Part shown: one piece after another, positions 6,532 to 12,970 of the stretch
Layout: every line of letters begins with the position of its first letter
Position numbering within the stretch: position 1 is the stretch's first letter
NCBI GenBank assembly: GCA_022361315.1
Contig: JAKSBB010000462.1
Coordinates: 1 to 12,970 of the forward strand
Reading direction: 5' to 3'
Length of the DNA: 12,970 nucleotides
Source: Desulfobacterales bacterium
Lineage (GTDB): Bacteria; Desulfobacterota; Desulfobacteria; Desulfobacterales; Desulfobacteraceae
Notes under the pieces: model-generated
Told to the model about the DNA's origin: nothing
Seen by the model: only the letters and a program-made list of their open reading frames with translations
The model's database searches: none
Position numbers and translations under genes: made by a program

Positions 6532-6550
6532 GAAAATAGCTCAAATTTTC
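6532..6550. promoter_or_regulatory. Inverted repeat just upstream of the sigma-54 promoter
   Basis: GAAAAT (6532-6537) and ATTTTC (6545-6550) are perfect inverted arms separated by 7 nt, ending 3 bp before the -24 element. It could be an operator or a DNA-bending site. Sigma-54 activators usually bind further upstream, so a repressor or architectural protein would fit better. Confidence 0.35.
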
Positions 6551-6551
6551 T

Positions 6552-6568
6552 CTGGCATACGGCTTGCT
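6552..6568 (+). promoter_or_regulatory. Sigma-54 (-24/-12) promoter for the TM2-domain protein gene
   Basis: The sequence CTGGCATACGGCTTGCT has the invariant GG (6554-6555) and GC (6566-6567) with exactly 10 nt between them, and matches the YTGGCA and TTGCW blocks of the consensus. The transcript would start near 6579, about 76 nt before the ATG at 6655. The gene would therefore need RpoN and an AAA+ activator. Confidence 0.7.
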
Positions 6569-6596
6569 TTATTTTTCGGCTATGAATACTTGTTGT

Positions 6597-6617
6597 ACCC
6601 CCGGGGGTTAACCCCGG
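6597..6617 (+). repeat. GC-rich overlapping palindromes in the TM2 gene leader
   Basis: ACCCCCGGGGGT (6597-6608) is a perfect 12-bp palindrome that overlaps a second one, GGGGTTAACCCC (6604-6615). They lie between the predicted sigma-54 start site and the ribosome binding site, so they could form alternative hairpins in the mRNA leader or be a protein-binding site. Confidence 0.45.
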
Positions 6618-6654
6618 ACCTCTACCCCGATACTTTATTTTGAAAGGAAAACCA

Positions 6655-7059
6655 ATGTACAGATACGATACCCACAGAAAATCAATCGGATACCTCCTAT
6701 GGATTTTCGGTTTTATCGGTGCCCACAGGTTCTACTATGGAAAGCCCATTTCGGGAACGATTTATTTTTTTACTCTGGGGCTGCTGGGCATCGGCTGGAT
6801 CATCGACTTATTTCTGATACCCGCTATGGATGATGAGGCAGACCTGAGATACCATGCAGGGGATATTGATTATACGCTTGCCCATATTCTTCTTACCTTT
6901 CTGGGGCTGTTCGGTGTTCACCGCATGTACATGGGCAAATGGTTTACAGGGATTCTCTATCTGCTTACCGGTGGGGTGTTCGGGCTTGGCATTCTCTATG
7001 ACTTCTGGACATTGAATGACCAGGTGTCCCTGAGGAACCGCCGCGCGGCGTACGTATAG
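6655..7059 (+). CDS. Tandem TM2-domain membrane protein
   Basis: A 134-residue integral membrane protein made of two TM2 units. Unit one covers about residues 10-57 (GFIGAHRFYYGK, then a hydrophobic hairpin ending in a conserved Asp at about 51). Unit two covers about 74-122 (GLFGVHRMYMGK, again with a second hydrophobic helix and Asp). Both share the pattern G-x-H-R-x-Y-x-G-K-x3-G-x2-Y. TM2 domains are found in bacteria and eukaryotes; their role in bacteria is poorly defined. Four membrane segments are predicted, with an acidic 11-residue linker (DDEADLRYHAG). The ATG at 6655 is chosen because AAAGGA lies 6 nt upstream; the frame can be extended 5 codons to a TTG that overlaps this site. 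It is a single-gene unit with a sigma-54 promoter and its own terminator. Confidence 0.9.
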   Translation: MYRYDTHRKSIGYLLWIFGFIGAHRFYYGKPISGTIYFFTLGLLGIGWIIDLFLIPAMDDEADLRYHAGDIDYTLAHILLTFLGLFGVHRMYMGKWFTGILYLLTGGVFGLGILYDFWTLNDQVSLRNRRAAYV

Positions 7060-7076
7060 GGAAAGGTAATTTAAAA

Positions 7077-7118
7077 CCGGCCCTGCAGGAAGTTGATTTT
7101 TCTGCAGGGCCGGCTTTT
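7077..7118 (+). terminator. Intrinsic terminator after the TM2-domain gene
   Basis: CCGGCCCTGCAG (7077-7088) is perfectly complementary to CTGCAGGGCCGG (7102-7113), extendable inward by A-T pairs, followed by CTTTT. The U-tract is short but the stem is very stable, and it sits 17 nt after the TM2 stop codon. Confidence 0.8.
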
Positions 7119-7255
7119 GGGTGATGGATATTTGCAGTTCGGCCACTATATGCGGTTAGATTTGCGTTTGCACTTTTTTTAATAGGGAAAATCTGTTACA
7201 GGGGATAAAGCAGTGCCACACCGCAGGATTGCATCAACAGCAGTGATGCGGAGCC

Positions 7256-7309
7256 GGATAACCCGAATATCTTAACGCACAACCTATCATGACGTATTCG
7301 GGATAACCC
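7256..7309 (+). repeat. Paired direct and inverted repeats upstream of the motor-like operon
   Basis: GGATAACCC occurs at 7256-7264 and again at 7301-7309, exactly 45 bp apart. Between them CCCGAATA (7262-7269) is inverted as TATTCGGG (7295-7302). The arrangement ends 21 nt before the ATG of the next gene, so it could be a leader hairpin or a double operator. No convincing -35/-10 pair was found in the 212-nt gap. Confidence 0.4.
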
Positions 7310-7330
7310 AATCGAGAAAGGTGGAGGCCT

Positions 7331-8194
7331 ATGAGCAATCCCCGTCATTATCTGTATCTGACGATTATCTATCTTGTCGTGGTGGCCGGTATCTGCGGCC
7401 TGTTGATTCAGCCGTTGAAGGCGGCGTTTCTGGCCAACTGGGGATTTAACCTGCTGATTCTCGGTGCCCTGATCGTGGGCATTGGCATCAATATGTTTCA
7501 GATTATCCGGCTGGAACCGGAGATCAGATGGATCAAAATATTCAGAACCGGTGACCCCGGCTTGTCCGTAACAGAGCCGTCCCTCCTGCTCTCTCCTTTG
7601 GCCCGGCATCTGGAAGAAATCCACCGGGACCGTTTCCGGTTGTCGGCGGGATCCCTGCGAACTGTTCTGGACAGTATCCGGGACCGGCTGGACGAGACCC
7701 GGGAGAATTCAAAATATATGATCGGGGTACTGATTTTTTTAGGGCTTCTGGGCACCTTCTGGGGGTTGCTCCAGACCATCGGCACCGTGGGACAGGTGAT
7801 CAACGGCCTGAGTGTGACCGGAGAAGATTTTGCCACCCTGTTTGCCAAGCTCAAGCAGGGGCTTGAAACCCCGCTGGCCGGTATGGGGACGGCCTTCAGT
7901 TCTTCCCTTTTCGGGCTCGGCGGCTCATTGATTCTGGGGTTTGTGGATATTCAGGCCGGTCATGCCCAGAATCGGTTTTTCAACGAGATGGAAGAGTGGT
8001 TGTCCGGCGTCACCCGTCTGGTGGATACGGATGACGGTGAGCCCCAGGGCGGTGGCCGGGTGGGCCGTACCGCACAGATGGAGGAGATAAACACCCACCT
8101 GAAAATTCTCATCAACCAGGTACAGCAGAACAACAAGTTGATGCACGAATATCTCAAACACCGCCTGGCAAAGAAGCCTGGGCCTAAGGCCTAA
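7331..8194 (+). CDS. MotA/TolQ/ExbB-type proton channel protein
   Basis: A 287-residue membrane protein. Likely membrane segments are about 7-27, 38-58, 129-151 and 184-206. The third contains the family signature LGLLGTFWGLLQTI, and the fourth follows LETPLAGMGTAFSSSLFG, as in MotA and ExbB. The region between segments two and three (about 60-127) is cytoplasmic and charged, and the C-terminal tail (about 208-287) is polar with a helical end. Such proteins form ion-driven rings around a MotB/TolR/ExbD partner and turn proton or sodium flow into motion or force. The start has a strong ribosome binding site (GGTGGAGG). The partner gene follows 11 nt later. No flagellar, Tol or TonB genes are in the window, so this is not assigned to motA, tolQ or exbB. 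Zorya defence protein ZorA is related, but no zorC/D-type gene is nearby. Confidence 0.9.
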   Translation: MSNPRHYLYLTIIYLVVVAGICGLLIQPLKAAFLANWGFNLLILGALIVGIGINMFQIIRLEPEIRWIKIFRTGDPGLSVTEPSLLLSPLARHLEEIHRDRFRLSAGSLRTVLDSIRDRLDETRENSKYMIGVLIFLGLLGTFWGLLQTIGTVGQVINGLSVTGEDFATLFAKLKQGLETPLAGMGTAFSSSLFGLGGSLILGFVDIQAGHAQNRFFNEMEEWLSGVTRLVDTDDGEPQGGGRVGRTAQMEEINTHLKILINQVQQNNKLMHEYLKHRLAKKPGPKA

Positions 8195-8205
8195 AGGGGA
8201 GTGTC

Positions 8206-9480
8206 ATGGCCAGATCGCGTCGGATATCAAGCCCCATAACTGCCTGGCCCGGGTATGTGGATGTATTGTCCGCTCTGCTCATGGTGGTGATTTTCATACT
8301 ATTGGTCTTTGTCATCGCCCAGTTCCTTCTGGCACGAATGCTCAACACCCAGGAGAATGAACTGGCACGCCTCAATATCCAGGTGGCTGAATTGTCTGAT
8401 CTACTTGGACTGGAAAAGGAGAAGTCGGCAAAGCTGTCCAGCGAAATAGAGGGGATGTCCGATGCCATCATCGCCCTGTCCGAGGATCGTACGATTTTAA
8501 GAGATCAGGTGGCCGAACTTGAGGGGCAGGCGGCAGCGGATGAGGATAAAATAAAGCAGCAGCTTCTGGTGATCGCCAGCCTCAATGAAGATATTGATGC
8601 CCTGAGAACACTCAGGGAGCGGCTTGAAAGCCAGGTGGGAGATCTGGCCGGCGCCTTGTCCGAGAGCCGGACCCTGGCAGGGGATCTCCGGGACCGGTCT
8701 AAAAAACTGAGCGCAGAACTGGCGCTTGAAAAAGAACGGACACTGCTGGCCCAGGAAGAAATCAATACCCGGGAGATACGGATTCAGGCGCTGTCCGCAG
8801 TTGTCAGCTCCCAGAAAACAGCCATTGATGAACAGCGGCAATTGTCTGCAGATGCCAGGGCTGAAGTCGCCTTTCTATCCGATCAGCTCTCCCGGCTCCG
8901 GGATCAGCTCAAGACCATTCGCACCGCTCTGGAGACCAGCACAGCCGAAGGCGAGGCAAAGGATGAACGAATCAGGGAACTGGGCAAGGAACTTAACATT
9001 GCCCTGGCCCGTCGGGTAAACAAGCTTGAGAAGTACCGTTCCGAGTTTTTCGGCCGGCTTCAGGCGATCCTCAAAGATAATCCGGCGGTAAGAATCCAGG
9101 GGGACCGGTTTGTATTCCAGGCAGGACTCTTGTTTGGATCAGGGTCCGCCACTCTGGAGGAAGCGGGGCAAACCCATCTGACCCGCCTGGCAGATACACT
9201 TCTGGATGTGGCCAAGAAGATTCCCGGTGATATCAACTGGGTGCTCCGGATTGATGGCCATACGGATAAAATTCCCATAAATAATGAATTCTTCCCCTCC
9301 AACTGGGAGCTTTCGGTGGCCCGGGCCGTATCGGTGGTCCGGTTCCTCAACAGCCGGGGGATTCCCGGGAACCGGATGGCCGCCGCAGGGTTCAGCAAGT
9401 ATTACCCTATAGAGCAGGCAGATACACCTGAGGCGCTTCAAAGAAACAGGCGGATTGAGATAAAGCTGACGAGCCAGTAA
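8206..9480 (+). CDS. MotB/OmpA-type peptidoglycan-binding partner with long coiled coil
   Basis: A 424-residue protein with one N-terminal membrane helix (about 22-43). Just before it is WPGYVDVLSALL, where D19 matches the ion-carrying Asp of MotB. Residues about 45-290 are rich in Leu, Glu, Arg, Gln and Ala with heptad-like spacing, predicting a long periplasmic coiled coil. Residues about 300-424 form an OmpA-like peptidoglycan-binding domain, with DGHTD (350-354), NWELSVARA (366-374) and RNRRIEI (413-419). It should be the stator anchor for the channel encoded just upstream; AAAGGGGAG precedes its ATG. Ordinary MotB has only a short plug and linker, so the coil is the odd part. Similar TM-coil-OmpA proteins paired with MotA-like channels exist in other proteobacteria with little known function. 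Its stop lies 13 nt from the convergent kinase gene, with no terminator visible between. Confidence 0.92.
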   Translation: MARSRRISSPITAWPGYVDVLSALLMVVIFILLVFVIAQFLLARMLNTQENELARLNIQVAELSDLLGLEKEKSAKLSSEIEGMSDAIIALSEDRTILRDQVAELEGQAAADEDKIKQQLLVIASLNEDIDALRTLRERLESQVGDLAGALSESRTLAGDLRDRSKKLSAELALEKERTLLAQEEINTREIRIQALSAVVSSQKTAIDEQRQLSADARAEVAFLSDQLSRLRDQLKTIRTALETSTAEGEAKDERIRELGKELNIALARRVNKLEKYRSEFFGRLQAILKDNPAVRIQGDRFVFQAGLLFGSGSATLEEAGQTHLTRLADTLLDVAKKIPGDINWVLRIDGHTDKIPINNEFFPSNWELSVARAVSVVRFLNSRGIPGNRMAAAGFSKYYPIEQADTPEALQRNRRIEIKLTSQ

Positions 9481-9493
9481 TCGATCATGCTGT

Positions 9494-12124
9494 CTATGTG
9501 TTCCGGGGGGGCAGCACCTGATTCACAGCCTCCGCTAACTCCCCCTTATCCAAGGGTTTCATTACAAAGGCATTGACACCCAGCTCCCCGGCCTTTTCCT
9601 CTGTTATCAAGGCGGAATATCCCGTGCAGATGATGGTCGGGATGTCCGGGCGGATATCCCGCACATGCATGATCAGACGGTCACCGGTCATTTCAGGCAT
9701 GGCCATGTCGGATATCACCAGATCAAAGGATGCCGGGTCAGATGAAAATGTCTCCAATGCAGCCTTCGGGGAGGTGAATGCCGCTACGGTGTACCCAAGG
9801 CTGCTCAGCAGGCGTTCGGTCAGTTTGGCGATGGCGGGTTCATCATCCACAAAAAGGATACGGCCGCTGCCGCACTGGGGAACAGTCTGGGAGTGGGACG
9901 TCTTATTTACCGGCTCTTTACCCGCCTTTTCCAGGGCCGGAAACAGAACGGTGACACAGGTGCCTTGACCAGGGGTGCTGTCCACGGAAGCTGCACCGGA
10001 ATGGCGTTCGACAATACCGTGGACAACGGCCAGCCCGATACCGGTGCCCTGGCCCACCTCTTTGGTGGTGAAATAGGGATCAAAGATCCGGGGGAGAATC
10101 GCCGATTCAATACCGCCGCCGGTATCGGTGACCGTCAGCATCACATAGGGGCCGGGTGTGAGATTCGGGTATTGGGATGCGTCGATGGCATCAAGGTAAT
10201 TATCAGTCAGGGCGATGATGAGTTGCCCGCCGGTTTCAAGCATGGCGTCCGTGGCATTGCTGCACAGGTTGATCAAAAGCTGTTTGATCTGAGGTTCATT
10301 TCCGGAAACATGGGACACGTCGGGAGACAGATCTTTGCGGATATCTATGTTTGCAGGAATGGAAGACCGCAGCAGTTTTGCCGTGTTCCAGACAACTTCG
10401 CGGATATCAACGGGATTACAGGACACGTTGTCCTGACGGCTGAACGTCAGCAATTGTTTGACCACATCCCTGGCCCGCCGGCTCGCAATCTGAATTTCTC
10501 TGGCATTTTTCATGGTCAGGCTGCCCGGCTTCAGATCATCCATGATTAATTCGTTATTGCCGATGATGATGCTTAGAACGTTGTTAAACTCATGGGCAAT
10601 GCCACCGGCAAGGCTGCCGATGGACTCCATCTTTCTGGCATTCAGCAAATGGGTTTCCAGCTGTCTTTTTTCGGAAATATCTTCTCCGGAAGACAATACA
10701 CCGACGATTGCTTCGGTGTCGTCTTTCAGGTACACATTATGCCAGGCGACGATGATCTCCCTGCCGCTTCTTGAAAGGACGACATTTTCAAAAAAACTAG
10801 CTGGCTTTTGATCTCCTGCCATCAGTCCCGCGAACACAGAACGGACCTCATCTTTCACGGAGTCGGGAAGAAAATTATCAAACCAGTTGCGTCCGATCAT
10901 TTCATCCCGGCTGTATTCCAGTATCGTACAGGCCTTATTGTTCACTAATGTGATATTCCCCCGGCTGTCCAGTCCGATAAACATGACGGGAGCCAGGTTG
11001 AGGTAGCGTTCGGCCTCCATCTTCTGGTGACGAAGCGCCTCTTCAATGAGTTTGCGCTCGCTGACCTCTTCGGCAAGTTTTCGGTTGAATCGGTATAAAA
11101 GCAGCGCACCTAATCCCAGGAGGACGCAGAAGCCTATAGTTGCGGTAACCAGGTTTTTAAGGAGGGTGAAATCCGATTTCTGAGACGGCTCATAAAGAAA
11201 ACCGGTCATATCGAATCCCGGTTCAATCATTTCTAAACGTGCGTATGTATCCCGGATGTGGCGCCATCGTCCCGGGTTCATATGGCCGATCTGGACGAGA
11301 TCCGGGATCATGAGTTTTCGTATGGTCTCGGCCTCGAACTCAAGGTGCGCCTTTGATTTATCCTGCCTGTATTCTCTGATAATGAGATCCGATGTTTCGC
11401 CGGGGTGGGCCATCGCGAATTCCCACCCCCTGAGAGAGGCCGCGAGAAAGGCGGCAACCCGGTGGGGATAGTGCCGGATTTCTTTTTCCGAGGTAAAGAG
11501 ACAGTCACTGTAGAAATCCACACCGTATGTCCGGGGCCAGATGATTCCCGGTGTGATACCTTTTTGGCGCAATAGATAGGGTTCGTTGGTGGCATAGCTG
11601 CTGACTGCATCTGTCCGTCCCAGAATCAGGTCATCCAGATTGTAGGTCTGGTCCATACGCACAAAGGCTTCAAGGGGGATTCCCTCGTTAAGAAAGGCGG
11701 CCAGAATATCTGCATCTTTTTTTCCGGGCAGCAGCATCACCCGTTTCTGGATGAGATCCTGAAGGTGAGAAATTCCTGAGGCCTCGCGTACCAGAAGTAC
11801 GGAAGGCGAATGTTGGAATATGGGGGCCAGGACCACAAAAGGATCACCATCCCGCCGGTGGAGCAAGAGTTCGGCACCGGCAACACCGTATTGGGCCCGG
11901 CCGGTCTGGACTTCTTCCCTGGCAAACCGGCCTTCTCCCCCTTCGACGATGGCGACATCAATTCCGGCTTCGCGGTAATACCCCTGATCAAGGGCGGCGT
12001 AGTAGCCGGCAAACTGGAACTGGTGCTTCCAGGCCAGTTGAAGGACGACTCTGTTATCCGCCATGGCCTGCGGTGAAACCCAGATGCTTACGAAAAACAG
12101 CAGTCCGGTGACCAACACTTTCAT
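9494..12124 (-). CDS. Hybrid sensor histidine kinase with NMT1/THI5-like periplasmic sensor
   Basis: An 876-residue protein. Residues 1-22 are a signal peptide (cut near AMA-D) or an N-terminal anchor. Residues 25-310 are an NMT1/THI5-like binding domain (WKHQFQFAGYYAALDQGYY near its start), a fold used for pyrimidine precursors and other small ligands. A membrane helix follows at 321-344, then a short coil and a PAS domain (about 370-485). The kinase core has H511 (GGIAHEFNNVLS), N623 (NLCSNATDAM), DTGGG (667-671) and GTGIGLAVV. The C-terminal receiver (about 755-872) has D760/D761, phospho-acceptor D806 (VISDMAMPEM), T834 and K856. All catalytic residues are present. The ATG has GGAG 8 nt upstream. 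No output regulator is adjacent. It follows the second AOR gene on the same strand, so its ligand may relate to that pathway (inference). Confidence 0.95.
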   Translation of the reverse strand: MKVLVTGLLFFVSIWVSPQAMADNRVVLQLAWKHQFQFAGYYAALDQGYYREAGIDVAIVEGGEGRFAREEVQTGRAQYGVAGAELLLHRRDGDPFVVLAPIFQHSPSVLLVREASGISHLQDLIQKRVMLLPGKKDADILAAFLNEGIPLEAFVRMDQTYNLDDLILGRTDAVSSYATNEPYLLRQKGITPGIIWPRTYGVDFYSDCLFTSEKEIRHYPHRVAAFLAASLRGWEFAMAHPGETSDLIIREYRQDKSKAHLEFEAETIRKLMIPDLVQIGHMNPGRWRHIRDTYARLEMIEPGFDMTGFLYEPSQKSDFTLLKNLVTATIGFCVLLGLGALLLYRFNRKLAEEVSERKLIEEALRHQKMEAERYLNLAPVMFIGLDSRGNITLVNNKACTILEYSRDEMIGRNWFDNFLPDSVKDEVRSVFAGLMAGDQKPASFFENVVLSRSGREIIVAWHNVYLKDDTEAIVGVLSSGEDISEKRQLETHLLNARKMESIGSLAGGIAHEFNNVLSIIIGNNELIMDDLKPGSLTMKNAREIQIASRRARDVVKQLLTFSRQDNVSCNPVDIREVVWNTAKLLRSSIPANIDIRKDLSPDVSHVSGNEPQIKQLLINLCSNATDAMLETGGQLIIALTDNYLDAIDASQYPNLTPGPYVMLTVTDTGGGIESAILPRIFDPYFTTKEVGQGTGIGLAVVHGIVERHSGAASVDSTPGQGTCVTVLFPALEKAGKEPVNKTSHSQTVPQCGSGRILFVDDEPAIAKLTERLLSSLGYTVAAFTSPKAALETFSSDPASFDLVISDMAMPEMTGDRLIMHVRDIRPDIPTIICTGYSALITEEKAGELGVNAFVMKPLDKGELAEAVNQVLPPRNT

Positions 12125-12193
12125 TCATGTTCTCCAAGGTGATGGCGTAGGCCGATTCACCGATTGCGATAATAGCTTAACAATGTTTACGAA

Positions 12194-12222
12194 AGCATAT
12201 CGTCTTATGGGGAGAGATGCAA
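12194..12222 (-). promoter_or_regulatory. Possible sigma-70-type promoter for the hybrid kinase gene
   Basis: On the minus strand TTGCAT (12217-12222) and TATGCT (12194-12199) are 17 nt apart, matching consensus at 3 of 6 and 4 of 6. An A-tract lies just upstream (about 12223-12231), which could act as an UP element. The same -10 hexamer occurs in the promoter at 3313-3341. The leader would be about 60 nt. Confidence 0.4.
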
Positions 12223-12268
12223 ATTTTTTTTAGGCGCGTATTCTAATGCTGACCCTCTGTCCGGGTTT

Positions 12269-12970
12269 TTACCCTTCAGGCACACCGCTTTCGTCCCATC
12301 CCATGCGTTGATAGAATTCTGCCAGCATGGGGCCCAGATCCACCCGGCTGCCCTTGGCCGGCCCCTCAGTGATGGGAATGGTCAGAAATTTTTCGGAAAT
12401 GGTGTCGTCTAATCCCTCCGGGCTAAGGGCCAGGTTTACCAGGCGTTCTTCGGTAATAATACGTTCCCCGGCCTGGAGCAGATCCAGGAAATTCATCTCA
12501 AGGTGGGTCAGTGCCGTCACCAGGGCGGCTTCGTTTTTAAGATCAAATTCCCCCACAAGGCTCAGTGCAGGCACCTTGCAGAGTCCCAGGGAATCAATGA
12601 CGGCGGACACGGCCATGCAACGTTGAATCAGGGCGGCTTTTCCCTCCAGGGAAAACCGGTTGATGGCATCTTCCGTTCCGAATTCCGACACGGCCCGCTC
12701 CTGGGTAAACCGGCTCTCGGGGATGTTATACACCGAACAAAAATCACCGCCGCGGGAGGATAGGGCATAGCCCAGAGCCACACCCATCATACCTCTGGGA
12801 TCGTAGCCTGTAAATTCCAGACCCTTGGCCGTGAAATCACAGGCGTCCGCACCATTTCCGATGGCCTGGGCCGCTTTGTGTACGCCCAGCTTCAGGGTGC
12901 TGCCGATGCCCTTGTTGTTAGCAATGTCGTTCAGAAGCTGTTCGATGCCGTCCGCATTTCCCCAGGAGAG
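12269..12970 (-). CDS. Second aldehyde:ferredoxin oxidoreductase family protein, C-terminal fragment
   Basis: The frame enters at the right edge and gives the last 233 residues of an AOR-family protein. It contains KGIGSTLKLGVHKAAQAIG, GLEFTGYDPRG and GVALGYALSSRG, the usual C-terminal domain blocks, and DSLGLC, whose Cys (residue 131 of the fragment) should be the fourth [4Fe-4S] ligand. It ends YQRMGWDESGVPEG, matching the tail seen in many family members. At the place where the first AOR has GAHH and Pyrococcus AOR has its catalytic His, this protein reads GGDFCSVYN, so that His is absent. It therefore probably belongs to a different subfamily with a different substrate or chemistry. The N-terminal pterin domain and the first three cluster cysteines lie outside the window. 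The kinase gene starts 144 nt downstream. Confidence 0.92.
   Translation of the reverse strand, partial: LSWGNADGIEQLLNDIANNKGIGSTLKLGVHKAAQAIGNGADACDFTAKGLEFTGYDPRGMMGVALGYALSSRGGDFCSVYNIPESRFTQERAVSEFGTEDAINRFSLEGKAALIQRCMAVSAVIDSLGLCKVPALSLVGEFDLKNEAALVTALTHLEMNFLDLLQAGERIITEERLVNLALSPEGLDDTISEKFLTIPITEGPAKGSRVDLGPMLAEFYQRMGWDESGVPEG

Noticed and set aside
7162..7196. A possible sigma-70 promoter (TTGCGT or TTGCAC with downstream AT-rich sequence) before the motor-like operon.
   Set aside because: No -10 hexamer with acceptable spacing and match was found.
7331..9480. A Zorya anti-phage system, suggested by the MotA-like and MotB-like pair.
   Set aside because: No ZorC, ZorD or ZorE-type gene is adjacent, the neighbouring genes on both sides are unrelated, and the long coil is in the MotB-like rather than the MotA-like subunit.

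Overview
The window looks like chromosomal DNA of an anaerobic Desulfobacterota bacterium, probably a Desulfobacterales-type sulfate reducer. This is inferred from gene content: two tungsten aldehyde:ferredoxin oxidoreductase (AOR) family proteins, a four-cluster ferredoxin, a protein resembling the Sfum_1244 family known from such organisms, a large hybrid kinase with an NMT1-type sensor, and moderately GC-rich coding sequence. No tRNA, rRNA, CRISPR array, transposase or prophage gene was seen.

Left part (1-2490). A truncated PAS-domain gene leaves the left edge on the minus strand and is divergent from a LysR-type regulator (370-1254, plus). The LysR gene converges with an unknown-function gene (1263-2366, minus); one hairpin spans both stop codons.

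Redox block (2479-5973, minus strand). Transcription order is a 16-cysteine polyferredoxin, a full-length tungsto-enzyme, a MoaD/ThiS-type sulfur carrier, then an orphan periplasmic solute-binding protein with its own good promoter. The first three genes resemble the aorA-aorB-aorD part of the Aromatoleum aldehyde oxidoreductase locus, without an FAD subunit (AorC).

Middle (5974-7118, plus strand). This stretch holds small and easily missed elements. One is a 28-codon ORF with an ideal Shine-Dalgarno and a perfect intrinsic terminator. The other is a well-formed sigma-54 (-24/-12) promoter driving a tandem TM2-domain membrane protein, which also ends in a strong terminator.

Motor-like block (7331-9480, plus strand). 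A two-gene operon encodes a MotA/TolQ/ExbB-type channel and a MotB/OmpA-type partner with a very long coiled coil between its membrane helix and its peptidoglycan-binding domain.

Right part (9494-12970, minus strand). An 876-residue hybrid histidine kinase with an NMT1/THI5-like periplasmic sensor lies downstream of a second AOR-family gene, of which only the C-terminal 233 residues are in the window. This AOR differs from the first at the usual active-site histidine. The strongest leads are the AorAB-MoaD module without AorC, the 28-residue ORF and the sigma-54-driven TM2 protein. None of these is proven to be a new system from sequence reading alone.
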